Positions 25,729 through 34,087 of a stretch of 64,000 nt of DNA are shown here, in pieces. The stretch spans positions 62,001-126,000 of the forward strand of contig NZ_JAGSGB010000004.1 of the NCBI RefSeq assembly GCF_020092905.1, read 5' to 3'. The position numbers were made by a program, and so were the translations under genes. Numbering within the stretch: the first letter of the stretch is position 1; the number at the start of each line of letters is the position of its first letter. The stretch comes from Pacificimonas aurantium (GTDB lineage: Bacteria; Pseudomonadota; Alphaproteobacteria; Sphingomonadales; Sphingomonadaceae). Below the pieces are notes generated by a model. It searched no databases, was not told where the DNA came from, and was given only the letters and a program-made list of their open reading frames with translations.

Positions 25729-25806
25729 CCGGGCAATTGCCGGAACCGGACTGACCCATATCGGTTGATATGATGATTAATCTGGATCAAAAAAACGTTA
25801 GCAGTT

Positions 25807-26166
25807 GTGAGGCATTTACAAGTACCGATCTTCGCGTTCCTACTCGCAGCCGCGCCGGCCGGCTGCGACTCGCCTGACGAGCCCCAAATGCAGACCGGCG
25901 ATGTCGCGATCACCGACGAATTCGGCAACGAGCCCGAGGCCTGGCGCGCGGACCCTGCTCCGGAAGCCGCATCAGAGCCGTCCGACGCCGTTGCCGGAGG
26001 GAATCTGACCCGGCGTAGCTCTCCGCCCGCAACCGGCAATGCGGACGCGCGTACACGCTATGCCGATAACGGCGCTGCCAATGGCGGCGACGATGATGAT
26101 GCCGACCGAGACGGGGCGGAGACCGGGACACCCTCCCCTTCGTCCGGAAATAGCGTCATCCAGTAA
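25807..26166 (+). CDS. Small putative lipoprotein
   Basis: A 119-residue protein that would start with GTG at 25807. A hydrophobic stretch (IFAFLLAAAPAGC) ends in a possible lipobox with cysteine at residue 20. The mature part is of low complexity, rich in D, A, G and P, and contains no domain I recognise. There is no clear ribosome binding site, and composition alone supports coding. It lies alone between the L9 terminator and the sulfotransferase-like gene. Confidence 0.4.
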   Translation: MRHLQVPIFAFLLAAAPAGCDSPDEPQMQTGDVAITDEFGNEPEAWRADPAPEAASEPSDAVAGGNLTRRSSPPATGNADARTRYADNGAANGGDDDDADRDGAETGTPSPSSGNSVIQ

Positions 26167-26263
26167 AAGGCGTCCGCGGATCGGGCCCTTGGCGACGCGC
26201 AAGTAGACCCTGCCGCGGGCCGCACGCTTGCAGGCAGGCGCGCTTTCGCTAAACGCCGCGCAT

Positions 26264-27295
26264 GTGAGTACCGCCCTACAATCCGCGCAGCTGCTTCCCT
26301 ATGAAGTCGGTTACCGGCCGCATGTGATCCAGTTCCTGACGCTGTCAGAGCGGGACTATCTGGACCAACCCTTCCTCGACCAGCGGCTGCTGCATGGGGG
26401 GCAGCGGCAGAGCTATGTCATCCCGCTGGAAAATCTGCCGGCGGAAAGCTTCGCACTGGCGAAGGATCCGGCGGTCATCTTCCATTTGGGGCATGTGGGT
26501 TCAACGCTGGTCTCGCGCCTGCTCGCCGAGGCGGACGCCGTCCTTCCCATCCGGGAGCCGCAGAGCCTGCGAACGCTCGCCACGACAGCGCTCGACCGGG
26601 CGGCACCACATAGTCTGATTTCCGAAGACGGCCACCGCCAGACGATCAGAGCGGCAGTGCGCCTGCTCGGACGGCCACTCGGCCAGCGAACACAGCCTAT
26701 CGTCAAAGCGACGAGCTTCACGAGCCTGATGGCGACAGAGATCGCGCGCGAGACCGCGGCGCCGATCGCCGGCCTCGTCACAAAGGCCGCCACCTATCTG
26801 GCGACGATCTTCGGCGGCGACGCCTCGCGCAGCGAGACGGTCAATCTCTCGCCTCTACGCCGACGGGCGTTGGCGTGCCATCTGCCAGACGAACGCTTCG
26901 CCCTCTCCGACCTGTCGGATGGAGAACTCGTAGCGATGAGCTGGCTGTCCGGGATGCTCGATCTGGCCGGCCTGAAGGAAGCGGAAGGCAAGCGCGTGCT
27001 GCTGCTGGATTTCTCGGCGTTCCTAGAGGCCCCGGCACAGGGACTGTCGCGGCTGTCGGACCATCTCGGCCTCAGCTTCCCGCAGGAGGCGCAGCGCGCT
27101 GCCCTCGCAGGGCCGATCATGTCGCGCTATTCGAAGGCGCAGGACCACGAATATTCTCCCGCGCTGCGCAATCAGGTTCTCGAACAGGCCCGCGCGGCGC
27201 ACGGCGACGAAATCGGCCGCGGCCTGAAATGGCTTGAACAATTGGGCGGGCGCCACGAGGCGGTACGCCGGGCGATCGAACTAGCCGGACTTTAG
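26264..27295 (+). CDS. Sulfotransferase-like P-loop protein
   Basis: About 343 residues from the GTG at 26264 (355 from an in-frame TTG at 26228); neither start has a clear ribosome site. The segment VIFHLGHVGSTLVSRLLAEA resembles the phosphosulfate-binding loop of sulfotransferases, and HLGLSFPQEAQRA near the C-terminus resembles their end region. A sulfate transfer from PAPS is possible, but the acceptor is unknown. The stop is 3 bases before the start of a PKHD-type dioxygenase gene, which implies one transcript and perhaps sequential modification of one substrate. Confidence 0.6.
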   Translation: MSTALQSAQLLPYEVGYRPHVIQFLTLSERDYLDQPFLDQRLLHGGQRQSYVIPLENLPAESFALAKDPAVIFHLGHVGSTLVSRLLAEADAVLPIREPQSLRTLATTALDRAAPHSLISEDGHRQTIRAAVRLLGRPLGQRTQPIVKATSFTSLMATEIARETAAPIAGLVTKAATYLATIFGGDASRSETVNLSPLRRRALACHLPDERFALSDLSDGELVAMSWLSGMLDLAGLKEAEGKRVLLLDFSAFLEAPAQGLSRLSDHLGLSFPQEAQRAALAGPIMSRYSKAQDHEYSPALRNQVLEQARAAHGDEIGRGLKWLEQLGGRHEAVRRAIELAGL

Positions 27296-27298
27296 ACC

Positions 27299-27979
27299 AT
27301 GCATTTTCTACAAATAGACGACCTGCTGAACGCCGAGGAGATCGCCACGCTGCGACAGGTGGCGGCAAACGGCCAGTTCAGCGACGGCCGCGCCTCTAAC
27401 CCCCACAACACGGGCAAGAACAACTTGCAGCTGCACGAGCCGAACGCCATGCGGCAGACGAGCCCGCTGATCCTGCAGGCGCTGGTGCGCAACCAGGAAT
27501 TCATGGACTTTGCCTTTCCGAAGCGGATCGCGCCGCCGCTCGTCAGCAAATATGAGCCCGGCATGGCCTATGACGCGCATTCCGACACCGCGTTCATCAA
27601 TGCCGGAAAGGAAATCATCCGCACTGACCTGAGCATCACCATCTTTCTGGGCGACCCCGACGAGTACGAAGGCGGTGCGCTGAAGATCGAAATGGGCGCG
27701 GGCACGTGCGAATTCCGCCTGCCGCCGGGCTGCGCGGTCCTTTATCCGTCGGACACGCTGCACAGGGTGACGCCGGTGACGCGCGGAGCGCGATTGGCCG
27801 CCATTACCTTCATCGAGAGCTTCATTCCCGACACGAAAAAGCGCGAGATGCTTTGGGAGCTGAACGAGCTGGTCGCCGAAGAAGGGCTGAAGATGAGCCC
27901 CGAAACGCATGCCCGCTTCCAGCATGTGCAGGACGGACTGCGGCGCATGTTCTCCGACGCCGCGCCCGGCGGCAGCTAG
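27299..27979 (+). CDS. Fe(II)/2-oxoglutarate dioxygenase, PKHD-type hydroxylase (PiuC/YbiX-like)
   Basis: A 226-residue double-stranded beta-helix oxygenase. The iron ligands are the HxD pair in YDAHSDTAFI and the distal histidine in YPSDTLHRVTPV, and the 2-oxoglutarate arginine is in TRGARLAAI. The N-terminal segment HFLQIDDLLNAEEI is typical of the PiuC group, which is often found near iron-uptake genes; none is here. The target of hydroxylation is unknown. It follows the sulfotransferase-like gene by 3 bases. Confidence 0.85.
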   Translation: MHFLQIDDLLNAEEIATLRQVAANGQFSDGRASNPHNTGKNNLQLHEPNAMRQTSPLILQALVRNQEFMDFAFPKRIAPPLVSKYEPGMAYDAHSDTAFINAGKEIIRTDLSITIFLGDPDEYEGGALKIEMGAGTCEFRLPPGCAVLYPSDTLHRVTPVTRGARLAAITFIESFIPDTKKREMLWELNELVAEEGLKMSPETHARFQHVQDGLRRMFSDAAPGGS

Positions 27980-28027
27980 GGCGCGACGGCGGACCCGCCG
28001 GGCGACCCAGCCAGCTCATGACGCCAC

Positions 28028-28645
28028 CTAGACCTCCTGTATGCGCCTGGCGGCCTCGTCGAGGATATCTGCGATGCGCTTCGATGTATCGGCGTCGAGC
28101 CGCTTTTCCCAGCCGCGAAGTTTCAGAGCAGCGGCAAGGTTGACGAGGCTTCGCGCGATCGGCGCATAGTCGCTGGAGCCCGAACTGGCGCCCGCAGCCC
28201 TGACCCGTTGCAGAAGCTCTTCCGTTTCGGTGCTGCGCTCCTCCAGATGCTCCCTGCCCTTTTCCGTCAGCGCATAGAGCTTGCGACCCTCCTCCGGACG
28301 CTCTTCCACCAGCCCCATATCGGCCAGCATGGTCAGCGTGGGATAGACGACCCCGGGGCTGGGCTCGTAGCTGCCCCCCGTCATCTGCCCGATCTCCTCG
28401 ATCAGGGCATATCCGTGTTTCGGTCCGTCCGCGATCAGCGCAAGCAACAGATGCTGAAGCTCGCCCTGGCGCAGCAGGCGTGACCGGCCGCGCCCGCCGC
28501 CCCGGCCGCCGCGCCCTCGATGGGCGCCGCCGGAACCCAAGGTCCAGTCGGCAGCGAATTCCATTCCCATGTCGCGGAACATCCGGTTCCAATCCCCGCG
28601 CATCCGGCGGGAGCCGCGTTCGCGGCCATTATGTGAACGTCTCAA
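28028..28645 (-). CDS. PadR family transcriptional regulator
   Basis: A regulator of about 205 residues. After a basic, glycine- and arginine-rich N-terminus (GRGGRGGGRGRSRLLRQ), a PadR winged helix runs over ~60-140: LLALIADGPKHGYALIEEI, PSPGVVYPTLTMLADMG and RKLYALTEKGREHL. The C-terminal helices should dimerise. The TTG at 28645 has AAAGGA 6 bases upstream and is preferred over the TTG at 28651. A perfect palindrome between this gene and rarA is a likely operator for self-control. The ligand is unknown; no efflux pump gene is adjacent. Confidence 0.88.
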   Translation of the reverse strand: MRRSHNGRERGSRRMRGDWNRMFRDMGMEFAADWTLGSGGAHRGRGGRGGGRGRSRLLRQGELQHLLLALIADGPKHGYALIEEIGQMTGGSYEPSPGVVYPTLTMLADMGLVEERPEEGRKLYALTEKGREHLEERSTETEELLQRVRAAGASSGSSDYAPIARSLVNLAAALKLRGWEKRLDADTSKRIADILDEAARRIQEV

Positions 28646-28667
28646 AGTCAATTCCTTTCGATGTGTC

Positions 28668-28681
28668 TTAGATATATCTAA
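28668..28681. promoter_or_regulatory. Palindromic operator, probably for the PadR protein
   Basis: TTAGATATATCTAA is a perfect 14-bp palindrome 23 bases upstream of the padR start, in a short AT-rich stretch. PadR regulators commonly bind AT-rich dyads in their own promoters. It also lies 69 bases upstream of the divergent rarA gene, which may be affected. Confidence 0.6.
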
Positions 28682-28749
28682 ACATATCGGTTAGCAATAT
28701 CGAAAATGCCGTCGCTGGAGAAGGGCGGCCGTGATATGCCCTGCACCCG

Positions 28750-30078
28750 ATGGCCGACCTGTTTGCCGATCCCGAAACCCCTTCCTCGCCTTCGCAACCC
28801 GCGGAGGACAGCGCGCCGCTGGCAGAACGCCTTCGGCCGCGGTCGCTCGAGGAGGTGATCGGGCAGGATCACCTGACCGGCCCCGAAGGGGCCATCGGCC
28901 GCATGGTCGCGGCCGGAAAGCTGTCATCGATGATCCTCTGGGGTCCGCCGGGGACCGGCAAGACGACGATCGCGCGGCTGCTGGCCGATGCGGTGGGCCT
29001 TCGCTTCGTAGCGATCAGCGCCGTTTTCTCGGGCGTCGCCGACCTGAAAAAGGCGTTCGCCGAGGCCCGCAAAATGGCCTCGGCCGGCAAGCACACCCTG
29101 CTCTTCGTGGACGAGATCCATCGCTTCAACCGCGCGCAGCAGGATGGATTCCTGCCCTATGTCGAGGATGGGACGGTCACGCTGGTCGGGGCGACGACGG
29201 AAAACCCCTCCTTCGAACTGAACGCGGCGCTGCTGTCGCGCTGCCAGGTCCTGCTCCTCAACCGCCTCGACGAGGCCGCGCTAGGCCAGCTGCTGTCGCG
29301 AGCGGAAGTCGAAGCGGGCGCGGACCTGCCGCTGACCGATGCGGCGCGGATGGCGCTGGTGGGCAGTGCCGACGGCGACGGGCGCTTCCTGTTGAACCAG
29401 GTGGAGACGATCTACAATATCGCCCCGGACAGACAGCTCGAACCCGAAGACCTGCGCAAGCTGCTGCACCGCCGGGTGGCTGTCTACGACAAGGACCGGG
29501 AGGGGCATTACAACCTCATCTCCGCCCTGCACAAATCGCTGCGCGGATCGGATCCGCAGGCCGCGCTCTACTATCTGGCGCGAATGCTGGTTGCGGGTGA
29601 GGAACCGCTTTACGTGCTCCGCCGCATCGTACGTTTCGCATCGGAGGATATCGGCCTCGCCGACCCGAACGCGTTGGTACAGTGCCTCGCCGCCAAGGAT
29701 GCCTATGATTTTCTCGGCTCTCCGGAAGGCGAGCTCGCCATCGTACAGGCGTGTCTCTACTGCGCGGCGGCACCCAAATCGAACGCCGCCTACCGGGCGC
29801 AGAAGCAGGCCTGGCGCACGGCGAAGGAGACCGGCTCGCTGATGCCGCCGATGAACATCGTCAACGCGCCGACCAAGCTGATGAAGGACATCGGCTACGG
29901 CGCGGGATATGAATATGACCATGATGCAGAGGGCGGATTTTCCGGCGCGAACTACTGGCCGGAGGAGATGACGCCGCAGCGTTTTTACGAGCCGACCGAC
30001 AGGGGCGTGGAGCGCAAGATCGCAGAGCGGCTCGCCGCATGGGACCAGCAAAGACGCCGGCAAGGCAAGACAGACTGA
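28750..30078 (+). CDS. rarA: Replication-associated recombination protein A (AAA+ ATPase)
   Basis: A 442-residue AAA+ protein. Start LAERLRPRSLEEVIGQDHL, Walker A GPPGTGKTTIAR, Walker B LLFVDEIHRFNRAQQD, sensor 1 GATTENPSFELN, and the MgsA-type C-terminal tetramer domain with APKSNAAYRAQ and KDIGYGAGYEYDHD. RarA acts at stalled or gapped replication forks and removes SSB or resolves gaps. It is divergent from padR, and a hot-dog-fold gene follows after 12 bases. Confidence 0.95.
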   Translation: MADLFADPETPSSPSQPAEDSAPLAERLRPRSLEEVIGQDHLTGPEGAIGRMVAAGKLSSMILWGPPGTGKTTIARLLADAVGLRFVAISAVFSGVADLKKAFAEARKMASAGKHTLLFVDEIHRFNRAQQDGFLPYVEDGTVTLVGATTENPSFELNAALLSRCQVLLLNRLDEAALGQLLSRAEVEAGADLPLTDAARMALVGSADGDGRFLLNQVETIYNIAPDRQLEPEDLRKLLHRRVAVYDKDREGHYNLISALHKSLRGSDPQAALYYLARMLVAGEEPLYVLRRIVRFASEDIGLADPNALVQCLAAKDAYDFLGSPEGELAIVQACLYCAAAPKSNAAYRAQKQAWRTAKETGSLMPPMNIVNAPTKLMKDIGYGAGYEYDHDAEGGFSGANYWPEEMTPQRFYEPTDRGVERKIAERLAAWDQQRRRQGKTD

Positions 30079-30090
30079 CGGGAGAGATCA

Positions 30091-31014
30091 ATGCAGGCCT
30101 TCGACACGCAGATCGACGAGGCGGACGGCTGGCGGGCAGGCCCGCTGCGCGCGCCGGCACAGATGCTGGCCGACCAGAAATACGACGGCCACAAGTCGAT
30201 CCACGACGACAGCATGGCCGGCGACCTCGGCTTCAACGCGGGGCCGATCGAAGGTCCGACGCATTTCAGCCAGTTCGATCCGTTGGCTGTCGAGGCGTTC
30301 GGCATGGACTGGTTCAGGACCGGCTGCATCTCCTGCCATTTCCGCGCAATGGTCGTCGAAGGTGAGCGTGTCCGCGCCTTCCTGAAGAAGGAGGCGGAGG
30401 ACTTCGCCCTCATTCGTATGGAGAAGGAAGACGGCACCGAGGTGCTGAAGGGAACGGCGAGCCTGGCCGGCGCGGACCGCCCCTCAGCCCTTCGCGAGCG
30501 TATCCAGACGGTCACGCCTCCCGAGCCGAAGATCATCCTGCGCGACGTCGAGGTCGGCATGACGCTGCCCCGGCAGACGGCGACGATGGGCCCGGATGAG
30601 CATATGGGCGACCTTTATCCCTTCACCCTGAACGAGAAGCTGGGGAAGATCACCGAGCCCTCGCCGCTCTACCGCACGAGCGCGGAGTTCGGGGGACCGG
30701 TCATTCCGATGGAGATGATCAGCGTCCTGGCGCACCACCTGCCCAAGGGATTTCCGGTGCGCGGCCCGGTTGTCGGCCTGTTCGCCGACCTGGAAATCGC
30801 GCTGCACGACGGGCCGCTGATCGCCGGCGAGCCGTTCGAGATCGAGCGCGAGGTGATCGCGCTGTCGGGAAGCCGGAAAACCGAAAGCGCCTGGATCGAA
30901 AGCCGCATCTATCGCCCCGGTGCGGCAGACCCAGCGGCTACGGTCCTTCTCAACAGCGCCAGTCTGAAGGGAAGCTTCGACGGTTATGAAGAGGAAGCCG
31001 TCGAGGCGGCCTGA
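30091..31014 (+). CDS. Probable double hot-dog (MaoC-like) protein
   Basis: A 307-residue protein that appears to hold two hot-dog folds: residues ~35-120 (GPIEGPTHFSQFDPLAVEA) and ~150-290 (RDVEVGMTLPRQTATMGP, PLYRTSAEFGGPVIPMEM). The overall pattern is like MaoC-type dehydratases or thioesterases, but the standard hydratase motif with D and H is not seen, so catalysis is uncertain. It would act on a CoA-bound or similar substrate if active. It is 12 bases behind rarA on the same strand, which may only reflect shared transcription. Confidence 0.6.
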   Translation: MQAFDTQIDEADGWRAGPLRAPAQMLADQKYDGHKSIHDDSMAGDLGFNAGPIEGPTHFSQFDPLAVEAFGMDWFRTGCISCHFRAMVVEGERVRAFLKKEAEDFALIRMEKEDGTEVLKGTASLAGADRPSALRERIQTVTPPEPKIILRDVEVGMTLPRQTATMGPDEHMGDLYPFTLNEKLGKITEPSPLYRTSAEFGGPVIPMEMISVLAHHLPKGFPVRGPVVGLFADLEIALHDGPLIAGEPFEIEREVIALSGSRKTESAWIESRIYRPGAADPAATVLLNSASLKGSFDGYEEEAVEAA

Positions 31015-31069
31015 CGGCGGAAGGGGCAAGGAGCGACTGCAGGCGAGCCAGCCTTGGTGAAACGGAGGG

Positions 31070-32467
31070 CTAGACCCAGGCCAGCTCGAAATTGCCCCAG
31101 CGCCGCCCCTTCACGAACAACGGCACGAAAACGCTCTTCACCGCACGATAGCCGCCTTCATTCCCCGCCACGTCCTGACGGTAGGTGGAGATCATGAAGC
31201 TCTTCTCGTTCGCGACCGCGCGCGCGGTGGCGTCGTCCCAGAAGATGCGCCGGTTGCGGCAATTGTCGCTGTCCCAGTCGCGGTCACCGCGCGGCGCCTG
31301 GGATTTTTCCGAGATGTGCGTCGGCAGATAGCCGTTCACGTCGGTGCAGGCCGCCGCAGCGATACGGCGATCGCTGGCGGTAATGCGATCGATGATGGGC
31401 CGCACGCGCTTGTCTGCAAAGTCGTTGAAGCGGGTTGTGAACTGTTCCGGGTCGGTGCCGGGAACGGGCCTGTAGTCGGTGTCGAACACAGCCTCCAGGT
31501 CGAGGTCGCCGGCGTCCACTTCCCGTTCGATCAGCGCCCGCACCTCTTCCATCCCGGCGACCGCCTTCTGGATAAAGGGAGTGTCCTCGGTCTCGACATG
31601 GGTGTGCGACAGCTCGTCGTACATCAGGTTCGCGCGCATCTCGAGATCGCTGAGTCGCTGGTGCACGGTGACGAGTTCCGACCCGTTCGCGCGCGCATCC
31701 GAGCTGAACTGGCTGAGCGCGGCGTTCATCTGCTGGACCGCCGCGGTGATGGCGTCAGTTGCGCCGGCGATGCCGCTCGTCTCCTCATTCACCTGCCGCA
31801 CATAGTCGCCGACTTCGGCAATCGCCGAGGAAATGGCCGAAAATTGCTGCCGGGTATGGGCGGCGCGTTCGGCACCGGACCCGAACTCGTCACCCGCGGC
31901 GCGGACCTCCCCCGCCAGTGTGCTGAGCGTGTCGTTGATTTCGGTCGTCGCGCTTCTCGTATCGGCGGCGAGCTTCTTCACCTCCTGCGCCACGACGGCA
32001 AAGCCGCGCCCGGCCTCGCCCGCGCGCGCCGCCTCGATGGTGGCGTTGAGCGCGAGCATATTGGTGTTGTGGGCGATCTGTTCGATGGTGCGCGAAACGC
32101 CGCGTGCGCGGTCCATGGCGGTGACGAAGCCGGCCATGCGTTCGCCCATGGTCTCGGCAAGCTCTATGATGGCGGCGAAGGCAGTCAGCGACTCCTCGAT
32201 GACCTGCTGGCCCGATTCGAGCCGTGCGCGCGCCGTGTCGGTCAGGTCGCGCGCCTTTCGCGTTGACTCCGCGACCGCGACCTGGTCGCGCCCGAGCGTA
32301 TTGGTGACCGACTCCAGCATGTCGAGCATGCCGAAATGTGCGTCGATCCGGTCGGCGACCCCGGCGATGTAGCCGGACGCATCGCTGACCTCGACAGCAA
32401 GGCCGCCGCAGTCGCCCGCGACCTTGCGCACAAGCTGGTGATCGTTCTGGTCCAAAGCAGCGTCCAT
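31070..32467 (-). CDS. Soluble methyl-accepting chemotaxis protein with C-terminal sensor
   Basis: A 465-residue protein with no membrane segment. Residues ~60-290 form the coiled-coil signalling domain, with the conserved hairpin tip [18 protein letters not shown] and [15 protein letters not shown]. The last ~170 residues (starting near [15 protein letters not shown]) form a separate globular domain with [19 protein letters not shown] and two nearby cysteines, likely a cytoplasmic sensor. MCPs control the CheA kinase; no che or flagellar gene is in the window, so it is an orphan. The sensor-behind-signalling order is less usual than the reverse. Confidence 0.85.
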   Translation of the reverse strand: MDAALDQNDHQLVRKVAGDCGGLAVEVSDASGYIAGVADRIDAHFGMLDMLESVTNTLGRDQVAVAESTRKARDLTDTARARLESGQQVIEESLTAFAAIIELAETMGERMAGFVTAMDRARGVSRTIEQIAHNTNMLALNATIEAARAGEAGRGFAVVAQEVKKLAADTRSATTEINDTLSTLAGEVRAAGDEFGSGAERAAHTRQQFSAISSAIAEVGDYVRQVNEETSGIAGATDAITAAVQQMNAALSQFSSDARANGSELVTVHQRLSDLEMRANLMYDELSHTHVETEDTPFIQKAVAGMEEVRALIEREVDAGDLDLEAVFDTDYRPVPGTDPEQFTTRFNDFADKRVRPIIDRITASDRRIAAAACTDVNGYLPTHISEKSQAPRGDRDWDSDNCRNRRIFWDDATARAVANEKSFMISTYRQDVAGNEGGYRAVKSVFVPLFVKGRRWGNFELAWV

Positions 32468-32568
32468 CGCCGGCCCCCGTGAAACTTCGAGACCTGCCGT
32501 ACGCGCAAATGGGTTGAAGAGCGGTTAACCTAGCCTGGAAAGACGCTGCACCGCAGCAGAGTTCGACC

Positions 32569-33285
32569 TCAGCGCAGCATCAGGCCGCCGTCCATCGACA
32601 GGCTCTGACCCGTGACGTAGCTGGCGCCCGGCGAGGCGAGAAAGGCGATACAGGTCGCCACCTCACGCGGTTCGCCCCAGCGGCGCATCGGAATCGCCTT
32701 CAGCAGGCGCTTTTCATAGTCGTCGCTCTGGCGTGCATTGGCCGTCATGCGCGTGCGGATGAAGCCCGGCGCGACCAGGTTCACGCGGATACCGTCGGGC
32801 GCCCATTTGTCGGCGAGTGCGCGGGTCAGCCCGAGGAGGCCCGCTTTCGACGCGGTATAGGCCGGCGTTTCCTTGAGGGCGAGGAAGCTGGAAAGCGAGC
32901 CGGTGTTGACGATGTTGCCGCCCGCCTTTGCCAGCGCATCGTGAAGCGCCGTGCTGAGGCGCATGACACCGTTCAGATTGACGTCGATGACCGCCTCGAA
33001 GCCCTCGGGCTCATATTCGTCCTGGCGGCCCATGCCGGCATTGTTCACGAGGACGTCGAGACTGTCGAAACGCGCTGCCAGCGCCTCGATGTCGGCGGGC
33101 TCGCCCATGCGGCAGCGCACATAGGTCATTCCCGCCAGGTCCTCGCCCTCATATTCGGAGGCGGCGTCACGCGTGCCGGTGATGGTGACCTTCGCGCCCT
33201 CGTCGCGAAACAGTGCCGCGGTCGCCTGGCCGATCCCCTGTGTCCCGCCGGTGACCAAAACGGTCTTTCCCTGCATCCAGCTCAT
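32569..33285 (-). CDS. Short-chain dehydrogenase/reductase
   Basis: A 238-residue SDR enzyme: cofactor loop TGGTQGIGQATAALF, NNAGMGRQDEYEP, catalytic serine in GSLSSFLALKE and the YxxxK pair in YTASKAGLLG. The closing segment ASYVTGQSLSMDGG is typical of the classical SDRs. Its ATG overlaps the stop of the upstream SDR gene by four bases, so the two are coupled. The two share marked similarity (both have GTRxxxxEYEG in the cofactor-choosing region) and probably arose by tandem duplication. Substrate unknown. Confidence 0.9.
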   Translation of the reverse strand: MSWMQGKTVLVTGGTQGIGQATAALFRDEGAKVTITGTRDAASEYEGEDLAGMTYVRCRMGEPADIEALAARFDSLDVLVNNAGMGRQDEYEPEGFEAVIDVNLNGVMRLSTALHDALAKAGGNIVNTGSLSSFLALKETPAYTASKAGLLGLTRALADKWAPDGIRVNLVAPGFIRTRMTANARQSDDYEKRLLKAIPMRRWGEPREVATCIAFLASPGASYVTGQSLSMDGGLMLR

Positions 33286-34001
33286 GCGGTCGATCCTCCG
33301 TCAACGATGATATCGGTTCCCGTCGTCCAGCGGCTTGCGCTGGAGGCGAGCAGCAATATGGCCCCGGCAATGTCCTCCGGCTGGCCGATACGGCCAAGAG
33401 GAATATGCTTTTCTATGCCGCTTTTCCGGTCCTCATCTTCCCAGCTGATCGAGGTCAGCTTCGTCTGTACGAGGCCGGGCGAGACCTGGTTAACGCGTAC
33501 CCCGCTGCGCGCATAGGCAAGGGCGAGGCTCTTAGTCAGCGTCAGCACGCCGCCCTTCGACGCGCCGTAAGCGGGCTGGGCGATGGTACCGCGATGGCTG
33601 GCGACCGAGCCGATATTGACGATATTGCCGTCGTCGGCTTCCGCCAGCCTGGGGCGCAAAGTCTCGCAGAGCTGGAACATACCGGTCAGATTGGCGGCGA
33701 GGATTTTCTCGAAGTTGCCGACCTCGAACTCCTTGCGCCCGTACATGACGGTTCCGGCCGCGTTGATGAGGATGTCGAGCCGCTCGAACGCATTGCCGAG
33801 CGCCGCGACCCCCTGCCTGTCCGCGGTGTCGAGACGGTGGAAGGAAAGGCCCTCGAGCCCCTCATATTCGTCCGCCGACGCGCGTGTGCCGGTAACGGTT
33901 ACCGTTCCGCCCGCATCCCGAATGGCCCGGGCCGCCGCGCGGCCGATGCCGCTGGAGCCGCCCACGACGAGGGCAGTCTTGCCGCTGAAGTCGAGTTTCA
34001 T
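33282..34001 (-). CDS. Short-chain dehydrogenase/reductase (paralogue of the downstream gene)
   Basis: A 239-residue SDR enzyme: GGSSGIGRAAARAI, INAAGTVMYGRKEF, catalytic serine in NIGSVASHRGTI and YxxxK in YGASKGGVLTLTK. GTRASADEYEG after the second strand closely mirrors GTRDAASEYEG in the next gene. It is the first gene of the pair and its stop overlaps the second start (ATGA). It is divergent from the VWA-protein gene at 34088. The substrate cannot be inferred; pairs like this occur in carbohydrate or aromatic catabolism. Confidence 0.9.
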   Translation of the reverse strand: MKLDFSGKTALVVGGSSGIGRAAARAIRDAGGTVTVTGTRASADEYEGLEGLSFHRLDTADRQGVAALGNAFERLDILINAAGTVMYGRKEFEVGNFEKILAANLTGMFQLCETLRPRLAEADDGNIVNIGSVASHRGTIAQPAYGASKGGVLTLTKSLALAYARSGVRVNQVSPGLVQTKLTSISWEDEDRKSGIEKHIPLGRIGQPEDIAGAILLLASSASRWTTGTDIIVDGGSTA

Positions 34002-34087
34002 AGGGAGCCGTCTAGCGCCCCTCCGGCATCCTCGCCCCTCTTAGAAAGCAGGTGACGCGCCGCAGCGTCGGGCTTAGCCTGCGCAGC

